Positions 42,867 through 49,221 of a stretch of 49,221 nucleotides of DNA are shown one piece after another (the stretch's first letter is position 1; every line of letters starts with the position of its first letter). This DNA is from Eisenbergiella sp963559585 (GTDB lineage: Bacteria; Bacillota; Clostridia; Lachnospirales; Lachnospiraceae). The translations under genes and the position numbers were made by a program. The stretch spans positions 1 to 49,221 of the forward strand of contig CAUWLJ010000015.1 in NCBI GenBank assembly GCA_963559585.1. The letters are read 5' to 3'. A model generated the notes under the pieces. It ran no database searches, had not been told where the DNA came from, and saw only the letters and a list, made by a program, of their open reading frames with translations.

Positions 42867-42913
42867 GGCAGGCGCCGCCTCAACAGGCGGCCTGTTTAAC
42901 AGGCTGCCTTTTT
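42867..42913 (+). terminator. Terminator after the DUF402 gene
   Basis: GGCAG/CTGCC outer stem with an inner GCCGCCT/AGGCGGC hairpin, then TTTTTAA. It reaches the stop codon of the convergent hydrolase gene and may serve both. Confidence 0.75.
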
Positions 42914-44072
42914 AATAGAACACATGCCCTCCAATGTTGATCCCCTCCAGGCCTGGGATGGGGGTACGGAAGAATACGCAGTTTCCCACGTTGGTCACCC
43001 CGCTCATGGCTTCATCCGCAGCACGGTAACAGCTTGGCGTGGCACGGTTTTCCGCCAGAGCCAGAGCCAGCCTGCCCGTAGAGACAGGCTCAAACTGTCT
43101 GGATTGGTAAACCACGCCCGATAGGGTGTTGGGAAAAACGGAGCTTAACACGCGGTTGATCACCACTGCGCCCACGGCCACCTGACCCTCGTAGGGCTCT
43201 CCGCCCGCTTCACAATAGATCAGGTTAGCCAGCAGATATCGGTCATCCTCCGTAAAGGTCACCTGGGAGATATCCCTCCAGCTGGACTGGGCCGCCTGGC
43301 GGGATTTTGCCATTTCCTCCGCCAGCTGCTTCTGCAGGGCCGCAATATTTTTCTTCTGCTCCTCCAGCTGTGCCTCCAGCGCATTCACCTGGGCCTCGGC
43401 ATCCGCGATCTGGCTGGAGTAAGCATTGATATTTCCCTGGGTCTGGCTGATCAGCCCGGAAAAACGGTTGTGCTCGGCCTCCGCCTCCGCCTTCATCTCA
43501 TCCAGAGCCGCTTTTTCCTTTTCCAGCTGAGCCTCCTTCTCCTCCACTTCTTCCCTGGCCGCCTTGAAGCTGGCAAGGAGCTTCTGGTCATAGGCTGCCA
43601 TCTGCTCAAAGTATTCCGACATGTTCAGAAATTCTCCGAAGGAGCCGGAGGTAAACAGGGATTCCAGATACACATTGCTGCTTTTTTCATAGTTGTACTG
43701 TATCCTTTTTTTCAGGCTTTCGTACTGGTATTCCTCCGTTGCCTTCGCCTGCTCCAGCTCCTCCTGGGTAATCCTGATCTCCTCGTTTTTGGCAATGATG
43801 TTGTTTTCTATCGTCTCCAGATTGCTGCTTACCTCTGTGAGCTGCACGGTCAGGCTGTCCAGCTCACCCTTCAGACCCGTTTGGGCCTCTTCCATATTGT
43901 CAATATGGGTTTCCGTGGCCTCCTTCTGGCTTTCCGTCTGCTTTTTTTCCTCTTTTGCTTTATCCAGCTTCTCCTTCGTGTCTGAAGTGGCATACACGGT
44001 AATCTGCGAAACCGTAAGCACGCACAGCATAAAAAAAATGGCCGCCAGCCTGCGTTTTCCCGATTTTTTCAT
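42912..44072 (-). CDS. Secreted SleB-type cell wall hydrolase with coiled-coil domain
   Basis: This 386-residue protein has a signal peptide (MKKSGKRR then a hydrophobic core, cleavage near VYA-TS). A long coiled coil follows (about residues 35-260, PcsB-like, rich in Glu, Lys and Gln). The C-terminal Hydrolase_2/SleB domain (LLANLIYCEAGGEPYEGQVAVGAVV-type block with the catalytic Glu in YCEAGGE, then INRVLS, QFEPV and GNCVFFR) ends the protein. It should cleave peptidoglycan, in spore germination or vegetative wall turnover. Start 44072 has AAAGGAG upstream; ATG 44102 lacks one. The coiled coil probably controls activity by partner binding. Confidence 0.88.
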   Translation of the reverse strand: MKKSGKRRLAAIFFMLCVLTVSQITVYATSDTKEKLDKAKEEKKQTESQKEATETHIDNMEEAQTGLKGELDSLTVQLTEVSSNLETIENNIIAKNEEIRITQEELEQAKATEEYQYESLKKRIQYNYEKSSNVYLESLFTSGSFGEFLNMSEYFEQMAAYDQKLLASFKAAREEVEEKEAQLEKEKAALDEMKAEAEAEHNRFSGLISQTQGNINAYSSQIADAEAQVNALEAQLEEQKKNIAALQKQLAEEMAKSRQAAQSSWRDISQVTFTEDDRYLLANLIYCEAGGEPYEGQVAVGAVVINRVLSSVFPNTLSGVVYQSRQFEPVSTGRLALALAENRATPSCYRAADEAMSGVTNVGNCVFFRTPIPGLEGINIGGHVFY

Positions 44073-44164
44073 TCCCGTTTCTCCTTTAGGGTTACTGTTC
44101 ACCGGCGTCCTCCGGCCTCATTCTGATCGTTCCATGCAGGAAGGCCCTGCTCCGTGCAGCCCTG

Positions 44165-44644
44165 TCACAGCTGCAGGGTGACGCACCGCCCTCTGGACGT
44201 ATACTGGCGGTATGCCACGCCGGAGGCGTCCAGCATACGCTTGGAGGCACGCACCGATGGAGTGTCTGCATACTTGTCGCACTCATAGACGATTTCTCTG
44301 ATTCCGCTCTGGATGATGGCCTTGGCGCACTCATTGCAGGGAAACAGGGATACATAGAGCTTGGCTCCTGCCAGGCTTCCGCCCCGGTAATTCAGGATCG
44401 CGTTCAGCTCGCTGTGCGTCACATAAGGATACTTGGTCTGCTCCGTCTCTCCCTCTTTCTCCCAGGGAAACTCGTCGTCGGAGCAGCCTATGGGAAAACC
44501 GTTGTAGCCCATGGACAGAATTTTGTTATCCTCACTGACGATACAGGCTCCCACCTGCGTGCCGGGATCCTTGGAACGCATGGCGGACAGCTTGGCCACT
44601 CCCATAAAATACTCGTCCCAGGAAATATAGTCCTCCCGCTTCAT
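44165..44644 (-). CDS. dCMP deaminase (ComE operon protein 2-like)
   Basis: This 159-residue zinc deaminase shows the HSELNAIL motif (His ligand and catalytic Glu) and PCNEC (two Cys ligands), with the GYNGFPIGCSDDEFPW segment typical of dCMP/ComEB deaminases. It should convert dCMP to dUMP for dTMP synthesis. AGGAGG lies 3 nt upstream, and the gene starts 11 bp after upp, so the two are co-transcribed in a pyrimidine salvage unit. Confidence 0.93.
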   Translation of the reverse strand: MKREDYISWDEYFMGVAKLSAMRSKDPGTQVGACIVSEDNKILSMGYNGFPIGCSDDEFPWEKEGETEQTKYPYVTHSELNAILNYRGGSLAGAKLYVSLFPCNECAKAIIQSGIREIVYECDKYADTPSVRASKRMLDASGVAYRQYTSRGRCVTLQL

Positions 44645-44655
44645 AAGCCTCCTCC

Positions 44656-45285
44656 TTACTTCGTGCCGAAAATACGGTCTCCCGCATCTCCCAGTCCGGG
44701 AACGATATAGCCGTGCTCGTTCAGCCTCTCATCCAGAGCTCCCACGTACAGATCCACGTCCGGATGCTCCTCCTGCATCCGCGCGATTCCCTCAGGAGCG
44801 GCAATGATGCACATAAAATGGATCTTTTTGCAGCCCTTGTCCTTCAGCATCTGGATAGCTGCCACCGAGGAGCCTCCCGTGGCCAGCATGGGATCCACCA
44901 CGAACACTTCCCTCTCCGCACAGTCGGCGGGCAGCTTGCAGTAATATTCCACTGGCTCCAGCGTCTCAGGGTCGCGGTACAGGCCGATGTGGCCGATCTT
45001 GGCCGCAGGGATCAGCTCCAATACACCGTCCACCATTCCAAGCCCTGCGCGCAGAATCGGGACGATCGCCATCTTCTTGCCCTTCAATTCCTTTACCTTG
45101 GTCTTACAAATAGGGGTGTCCACCTCCACATCGGTCAGGGGCAGGCTCCTGGTGGCCTCATAGCAGATCAGCATGGCGATCTCTCCGATGGTCTGTCTGA
45201 AATCCTTGGTGCCTGTTTCGGTCCTTCTGATATAACCGATCTTATGCTGAATCAGGGGATGATCCATAATCACTACCTTTGACAT
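44656..45285 (-). CDS. upp: Uracil phosphoribosyltransferase
   Basis: This 209-residue enzyme makes UMP from uracil and PRPP. The PRPP-binding loop is VFVVDPMLATGGSSVAAI (residues about 128-145) and the uracil-binding end is GYIVPGLGDAGDRIFGTK. Length and ends are normal. AAGGAGGAG precedes the ATG. The gene lies between the Sua5-RpiB gene and dCMP deaminase; in Bacillus subtilis upp also neighbours rpiB, sua5 and the atp operon. Confidence 0.97.
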   Translation of the reverse strand: MSKVVIMDHPLIQHKIGYIRRTETGTKDFRQTIGEIAMLICYEATRSLPLTDVEVDTPICKTKVKELKGKKMAIVPILRAGLGMVDGVLELIPAAKIGHIGLYRDPETLEPVEYYCKLPADCAEREVFVVDPMLATGGSSVAAIQMLKDKGCKKIHFMCIIAAPEGIARMQEEHPDVDLYVGALDERLNEHGYIVPGLGDAGDRIFGTK

Positions 45286-45299
45286 TTTCTCCTCCTTGA

Positions 45300-45318
45300 C
45301 GGAGCGTTTTGGGCTCCG
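45300..45318 (-). promoter_or_regulatory. Small hairpin just upstream of the upp ribosome site
   Basis: CGGAGC, a 7-nt loop, GCTCCG, followed by TCAAGGAGGAG on the minus strand. It resembles the hairpin before the beta-galactosidase gene (24680). Confidence 0.35.
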
Positions 45319-45348
45319 GCTGACTGTCCTTCGTTTCCTAATTGCCGC

Positions 45349-46860
45349 TTATGCTTCTATCTTCCCAATCCTGCGGGCGTGCTTCTCCTCCCCGGAAAAC
45401 TCCGTGCCAAAGAAAGCTTCCACTATGCCAAGGGCCAGGTTTCTGCCCACGATGCCCGCTCCCATGGCCAGCATATTGGCGTCGTTATGTTCTCTGGTCA
45501 GTCTGGCGGTCACTGTGTCCGCACAAAGCGCACAGCGGATTCCCTTCACCTTGTTGGCCACGATGGAAATGCCGATTCCTGTGGTGCAGATCACAATACC
45601 CTTCTCACAGACTCCGGAGGCCACTGCCTCGGCGGCTGCCCGTCCGAAATCCGGGTAATCACAGGATGCCGTGCTGTTGCAGCCGTAATCCACGCATTCA
45701 TATCCATGCTCCTCAAGCCAGCGGATCACTTCTTTTTTCAGTTCATATCCGCCGTGGTCGCTTCCCAATGCTATTTTCATTTTTTCCTCCATTCTCCTGG
45801 CTCCATCCTCGTCCAGCCGGATCACCCGGTGTCCGGCAGCCTTTAACAGCCGATTCATAATGGCCTGGCCCATGCCGTCCGATGAGAAGGCTTCCGAATA
45901 CATTACCTGGACTCCCTCATCGTCAAATTCCCGCAGAATACGGTACAGGCTGTGGGCAATGGCTTCCTCATCCGCTCTGCTTCCCACGCTCTTCACACTG
46001 TCAGCCCGGTATCGGCCCGCCGTCTCATCCGTGCCGATCACCCCCGTTTTCTCTCCCTTTTCCGCACAGAGCGCACACTGTCCGTTGATATAAGAGAGCA
46101 CCGTATCCACAGGCCCTTCCACAATGGCCAGATCCCCCTTCGGGGCGTAATGGCGGTACTTCATTCCCGGGGCTTTGGGTCTGCCCACCGCATTTCCTTC
46201 CAGAATCGTCCGGTCAAGCTCCACTCCCTCCAAAACCTCCTCCAGCATCCGCTGGGTTACATAGCCGGGGCGCAGGATCACGGGCCGCTTCCCCGTCAGA
46301 TCCACGATGGTGGATTCCAGGCCGATCCCCACTGTTCCGCCGTCCAGGATCATCTCAATGCGGCCGTCCATATCCTCCGCCACGTACTGGGCCGTGGTGG
46401 GGCTGGGCTTGCCGGAGGTGTTGGCGCTGGGAGCCGCCACATAGCCTCCCGCCGCCCGGATCAGACGGCGGGCTGCCGGATGGGAGGGCAGACGCACCGC
46501 CACCGTATCCAGACCGCCTGTGGTCTCCATGGGAACCGTATCCTTCTTTGGCAGGATCATGGTAAGAGGGCCGGGCCAGAACGCATCCGCCAGAAGCTTC
46601 CCTCTTCCCGTTGGATCCTCTGCAATGTAGGAAACATCCTCCCAGCGGCAGACATGCACGATCAACGGATTGTCTGATGGCCTTCCCTTCGCCTCATAGA
46701 TCTTCCTGGAGGAATCCGGGTTCAGCGCATCGCCTCCCAGACCGTACACGGTTTCTGTGGGAAAAGCCACAAGGCCGCCCGCACGCAGGATACGGCCCGC
46801 ATGAAGAATCCGCTCCTCGTCGGCGGGAGTTCCGTCTATTTTCTCTAGGATCGTTTTCAT
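45349..46860 (-). CDS. Fusion: Sua5/TsaC threonylcarbamoyl-AMP synthase plus ribose-5-phosphate isomerase B
   Basis: This 503-residue open frame joins two complete enzymes. Residues 1-350 are Sua5: PTETVYGLG (34-42), KGRPSDNP (58-65), the PSANTSGKPSPT loop and the C-terminal Sua5 domain (KAPGMKYRHYAPKGDLAIVEG). It makes threonylcarbamoyl-AMP for tRNA t6A. Residues 361-503 are full-length RpiB: ALGSDHGGYELKK, DYPDFG, VICTTGIGISIVANKVKG and REHNDANMLAMG, interconverting ribose-5-P and ribulose-5-P. The junction (DEDGARRMEEK-MKIALGSDHGG) has no stop. GGAGGA lies 5 nt before the RpiB ATG (45780), so RpiB may also be made separately. The Sua5 start at 46860 has only a weak purine-rich site. Confidence 0.92.
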   Translation of the reverse strand: MKTILEKIDGTPADEERILHAGRILRAGGLVAFPTETVYGLGGDALNPDSSRKIYEAKGRPSDNPLIVHVCRWEDVSYIAEDPTGRGKLLADAFWPGPLTMILPKKDTVPMETTGGLDTVAVRLPSHPAARRLIRAAGGYVAAPSANTSGKPSPTTAQYVAEDMDGRIEMILDGGTVGIGLESTIVDLTGKRPVILRPGYVTQRMLEEVLEGVELDRTILEGNAVGRPKAPGMKYRHYAPKGDLAIVEGPVDTVLSYINGQCALCAEKGEKTGVIGTDETAGRYRADSVKSVGSRADEEAIAHSLYRILREFDDEGVQVMYSEAFSSDGMGQAIMNRLLKAAGHRVIRLDEDGARRMEEKMKIALGSDHGGYELKKEVIRWLEEHGYECVDYGCNSTASCDYPDFGRAAAEAVASGVCEKGIVICTTGIGISIVANKVKGIRCALCADTVTARLTREHNDANMLAMGAGIVGRNLALGIVEAFFGTEFSGEEKHARRIGKIEA

Positions 46861-46919
46861 GGTGTTTCTTCTTTCTGTTGGTTTTGGGGAGCATGGCTCC
46901 CTGCTCAGTCCCCGTTGGT

Positions 46920-46960
46920 TTATACGGCCCGAATCATGCAGACCTGTCTGGACCGTATAA
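46920..46960 (-). promoter_or_regulatory. Leader hairpin of the Sua5-RpiB gene
   Basis: TTATACGGCCC (46920-46930) and GGACCGTATAA (46950-46960) pair over 11 bp; the loop contains CAGACCTGTCTG. It lies in the roughly 118-nt leader and could be a regulatory or protein-binding structure. Confidence 0.5.
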
Positions 46961-46984
46961 GCCGATGGGGCTGTTACAACGCTC

Positions 46985-47013
46985 ATTATAGCATACTCAG
47001 GAGGGATTGACCA
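46985..47013 (-). promoter_or_regulatory. Promoter of the Sua5-RpiB/upp/dCMP deaminase genes
   Basis: TGGTCA (47008-47013) and perfect TATAAT (46985-46990), 17 bp apart, with TGC extended -10 on the minus strand. Confidence 0.65.
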
Positions 47014-47177
47014 TATTGGAATTAGGAGACGGGAGACGTGCCGGACCGCTTTTGTTAAATAACTTTATTTTCCAATATGATTGTGCAGTAAAATCCTGTT
47101 CCAAAATCTTTCGTATCCCTCCCGACACGGATTTCCGGATGTATTACCGGCATGCAGGCGCCGCACCCAGCCACCAG

Positions 47178-47221
47178 AAAAGACCGCCCGGCAGTTTCTT
47201 ATCCTGCTGTGCGGTCTTTCT
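47178..47221. terminator. Terminator after proS
   Basis: AAAGACCGC and GCGGTCTTT form the stem, with T-runs on both sides, so it is bidirectional in principle. A second stem (ATGAAGCG/CGCTTCAT, 47235-47272) lies between it and the proS stop. The remainder of the 438-bp gap is AT-rich with no supported ORF. Confidence 0.8.
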
Positions 47222-47298
47222 GTTTTGAAGGGGATGAAGCGCTATTTTAACGCGGCAGTCCGCCGCTTCATATACTGTAAACCGTTTTTCTTTCTTAC

Positions 47299-48729
47299 TT
47301 AGTACGCCCTTCCCCAGTAAACCATCTTCTTGGCAGGCTTTCCACAGCACACGCATCTGTCGGAAAGCTTCTCCTGCTCAAAGGGCATACAGCGGCTGGT
47401 GGCTGCAAATTTCTCTTTAATCACATCCTCGCAGGCCTGGTCACCGCACCACATGGCTTTCACGAAGCCGGGCTTGTTGTTCAGGATCTCCTCCAGTTCT
47501 TCCATGTCGGACGCCACATAGGTGTGGGAATCCCGATGGGCGCGGGCGCGCTCCAGCATATCGGTCTGAACGGCGGAAAGAATTTCGGCCGCTTTTGCTT
47601 CCAGCTCATCCAGGGCCACTTCAATCTTCTCTCCGTTGTCCCTGCGGCAGATTACGCATTTGCCCGCCTCAATATCCTTGGGGCCGATCTCCACGCGGAT
47701 GGGAATACCGCGCATCTCCTGCTCGGAGAACTTCCATCCGGGGCTCTTGTCGGAGTCGTCCACCTTTACCCGGAATGCGCCCAGACGGTCGCGCAGAGCA
47801 TAAGCCGTGTCCAGAACGCCCTCCTTTTTCTGCTGGATGGGAATAATCATGATCTGGACGGGAGCCACCGCGGGAGGAAGCACCAGACCGGAATCGTCTC
47901 CATGCACCATAATAATGGCGCCGATCAGACGGGTGGTCATGCCCCAGGAAGTCTGGAACACGTGCTTGAGCTTATTGTCCCTGTCGGTAAACTGGATGCC
48001 GAAAGCTTTGGCAAAGCCGTCGCCGAAGTTGTGGCTGGTGCCGGACTGGAGCGCCTTGCCGTCGTGCATCAGAGCTTCGATGGTGTAGGTGGATTCCGCG
48101 CCTGCGAACTTCTCTTTGTCCGTCTTTTTGCCGCGGATCACAGGCATGGCAAGCACCTGCTCACAGAAATCCGCATACAGGTTCAGCATCTGGATGGTGC
48201 GCTCCTCCGCCTCCTCCATGGTGGCGTGGGCGGTGTGCCCCTCCTGCCACAGAAATTCTCTGGAACGCAGGAAGGGTCTGGTCTCCTTCTCCCAGCGCAC
48301 CACGGAGCACCACTGGTTATAAACCTTGGGCAGATCACGGTAGGAGTGAATGTCATTTTTATAAAAATCGCAGAAAAGGGTCTCGGAGGTGGGGCGCACG
48401 CACAGCCTCTCCTGGAGAGGCGTAAGGCCGCCGTGGGTCACCCAGGCCACCTCAGGTGCAAAGCCCTCCACATGATCCTTTTCCTTCTGAAGAAGGCTCT
48501 CGGGAATGAACATGGGCAGGTATACGTTCTCCACGCCCGTCGCCTTAAACCTCTCGTCCAGCTGCTTCTGGATCAGCTCCCAGATCGCATAGCCGTAGGG
48601 CTTGATCACCATGCAGCCCTTTACGCTCGTGTAGTCGATCAGCTCCGCCTTCTTCACCACATCGGTATACCACTGGGCGAAATCCTGATCCATGGAAGTG
48701 ATGGCTTCCACCAGTTTCTTTTCAGCCAT
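47299..48729 (-). CDS. proS: Prolyl-tRNA synthetase, archaeal/eukaryotic-like form
   Basis: This 476-residue class II synthetase charges tRNA-Pro. It is of the shorter type without the bacterial INS editing domain. Visible are KPYGYAIWELIQ (motif 1 region), RPTSETLFCDFYKN, VVRWEKETRPFLRSREFLWQ-type motif 2 (key residues WEKETRPFLR), GTSHNFGDGFAK, and motif 3 in HGDDSGLVLPP. The C-terminal extension carries Cys pairs (CVVC-like, EDVIKEKF then CVCCGKPAKKMVYWGRAY), typical of this form's zinc domain. Start 48729 is set by AAGGAGGA 7 nt upstream; the longer frame runs into the T-box leader and is rejected. Confidence 0.96.
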   Translation of the reverse strand: MAEKKLVEAITSMDQDFAQWYTDVVKKAELIDYTSVKGCMVIKPYGYAIWELIQKQLDERFKATGVENVYLPMFIPESLLQKEKDHVEGFAPEVAWVTHGGLTPLQERLCVRPTSETLFCDFYKNDIHSYRDLPKVYNQWCSVVRWEKETRPFLRSREFLWQEGHTAHATMEEAEERTIQMLNLYADFCEQVLAMPVIRGKKTDKEKFAGAESTYTIEALMHDGKALQSGTSHNFGDGFAKAFGIQFTDRDNKLKHVFQTSWGMTTRLIGAIIMVHGDDSGLVLPPAVAPVQIMIIPIQQKKEGVLDTAYALRDRLGAFRVKVDDSDKSPGWKFSEQEMRGIPIRVEIGPKDIEAGKCVICRRDNGEKIEVALDELEAKAAEILSAVQTDMLERARAHRDSHTYVASDMEELEEILNNKPGFVKAMWCGDQACEDVIKEKFAATSRCMPFEQEKLSDRCVCCGKPAKKMVYWGRAY

Positions 48730-48851
48730 TTTGATGTCCTCCTTAATCTTTATGTGCTTGTGAAAACAGGTGCGAAGGAGCGCCTGAGGGATGAGGCGGG
48801 CAGTCCGGGCATTCCTGTTTCCTGACCGGGCAGTGAGCAGCGGCGTCAACA

Positions 48852-49169
48852 CAAAAACGCCGGCCTTCCGTCCCTCCTGCATCCTCCTTCGGAAAATGCC
48901 AAGGGACCGGAAACCCGGCGGTACCACCCTGATTAGCGCACGCACAGACGTCTGTCCTGCAAAGCTTCCGACGTATGCCGCGCTCTCCTCATTCTTTCCG
49001 TTAACGCCGAAAATACGTTGTGTTTCCCGGCCGCATTCTCACGCGGTCTTCACACAAGGCTCCAAGGCAGGTTCGGCCATCGCCTGACAGAAGCCTCTCA
49101 CCGCTTGGCTCCCTCTCTGGGGTCGGCTGGCATGACGTACTGATCCTTTTCTGCGCCATTTACTGATAT
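48852..49169 (-). ncRNA. T-box leader of proS (proline)
   Basis: Minus strand: Stem I with CAGAGAGGGAGCC and a GCGGTG loop near 49100-49120; specifier loop GAA-CCT-G near 49070 (CCU = Pro); T-box GGGTGGTACCGCCGGG at about 48914-48929; terminator stem GCCGGC...GGAAGGCC followed by GTTTTTG (48852-48920). Uncharged tRNA-Pro should promote read-through into proS. Confidence 0.92.
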
Positions 49170-49175
49170 GTATTG

Positions 49176-49204
49176 ATATTAGGGGAATCGGCGGGATTTG
49201 TCAA
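49176..49204 (-). promoter_or_regulatory. Promoter of the proS T-box transcript
   Basis: Perfect TTGACA (49199-49204) and TAATAT (49176-49181) on the minus strand, 17 bp apart. Confidence 0.8.
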
Positions 49205-49221
49205 CGGTTTTCCTGCTAAAA

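Noticed and set aside
47007..47302. Small plus-strand ORFs in the proS/Sua5 gap
   Set aside because: They cross a terminator and lack ribosome sites; treated as non-coding.
48730..48945. N-terminal extension of ProS
   Set aside because: Runs into the T-box terminator; AAGGAGGA marks the start at 48729.

Overview
The window looks like chromosomal DNA of a GC-rich, low-GC-lineage clostridium, most likely Lachnospiraceae. The reasons are two T-box leaders ahead of aminoacyl-tRNA synthetase genes, SpoVG, the paired GlgC/GlgD pyrophosphorylases, a DnaD plus DnaC/DnaI-type helicase-loader pair, a SleB-type wall hydrolase, and strong AGGAGG ribosome sites with TTGACA/TATAAT promoters. No rRNA, tRNA, CRISPR array, transposase or intact prophage was seen.

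Layout. Positions 1-430 are visibly AT-rich and hold the 3' end of a SecB-like gene and a palindrome cluster; this looks like the edge of an acquired segment. From about 480 onward the DNA is uniformly GC-rich and mostly minus-strand: tcdA, an HPr-like protein, a heterodimeric ABC exporter (1.9-5.9 kb) and a GNAT enzyme, then plus-strand cyclophilin and lipoprotein genes. Next come a large cytoplasmic transglutaminase-like protein coupled to thrS with its T-box (8.7-14.2 kb) and spoVG-glgD-glgC. A plus-strand block follows (17.4-22.5 kb): murC, a DnaA-box-rich intergenic region, a dnaD-like gene, a dnaC/dnaI-like gene and a variant PRPP synthetase. Then a GH42 beta-galactosidase, queT with a structured leader, a large secreted protein, a methyltransferase, a repeat-rich hypothetical protein and a MoxR/DUF58/membrane-protein operon (25.6-34.6 kb). 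The F-type ATP synthase operon atpZ-I-B-E-F-H-A-G-D-C spans 34.7-42.0 kb and is predicted to be Na+-dependent from subunit c. The right end carries a DUF402 gene, a SleB-type hydrolase, dCMP deaminase, upp, an in-frame Sua5/TsaC-RpiB fusion, and proS with its T-box.

How the genes work together. Glycogen synthesis (GlgC/GlgD), tRNA charging (ThrRS, ProRS), tRNA t6A chemistry (the Sua5 part makes threonylcarbamoyl-AMP, TcdA cyclises t6A), nucleotide salvage (Upp, dCMP deaminase, PRPP synthetase), replication restart or initiation (DnaD plus loader) and energy conservation (F-ATPase) are all housekeeping. The upp/atp neighbourhood with sua5 and rpiB resembles the Bacillus subtilis ywlC-rpiB-upp-atp order.

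The least ordinary parts are: two copies of a multi-hairpin intergenic element inside the 25-34 kb block whose covariation and wobble pairs point to a minus-strand RNA; a four-member family of 34-bp palindromes; an eight-site DnaA-box cluster upstream of the primosome genes; the Sua5-RpiB fusion with a strong internal ribosome site; and in-frame minisatellite-like repeats in several proteins. All identifications come from reading motifs; no database search was run.
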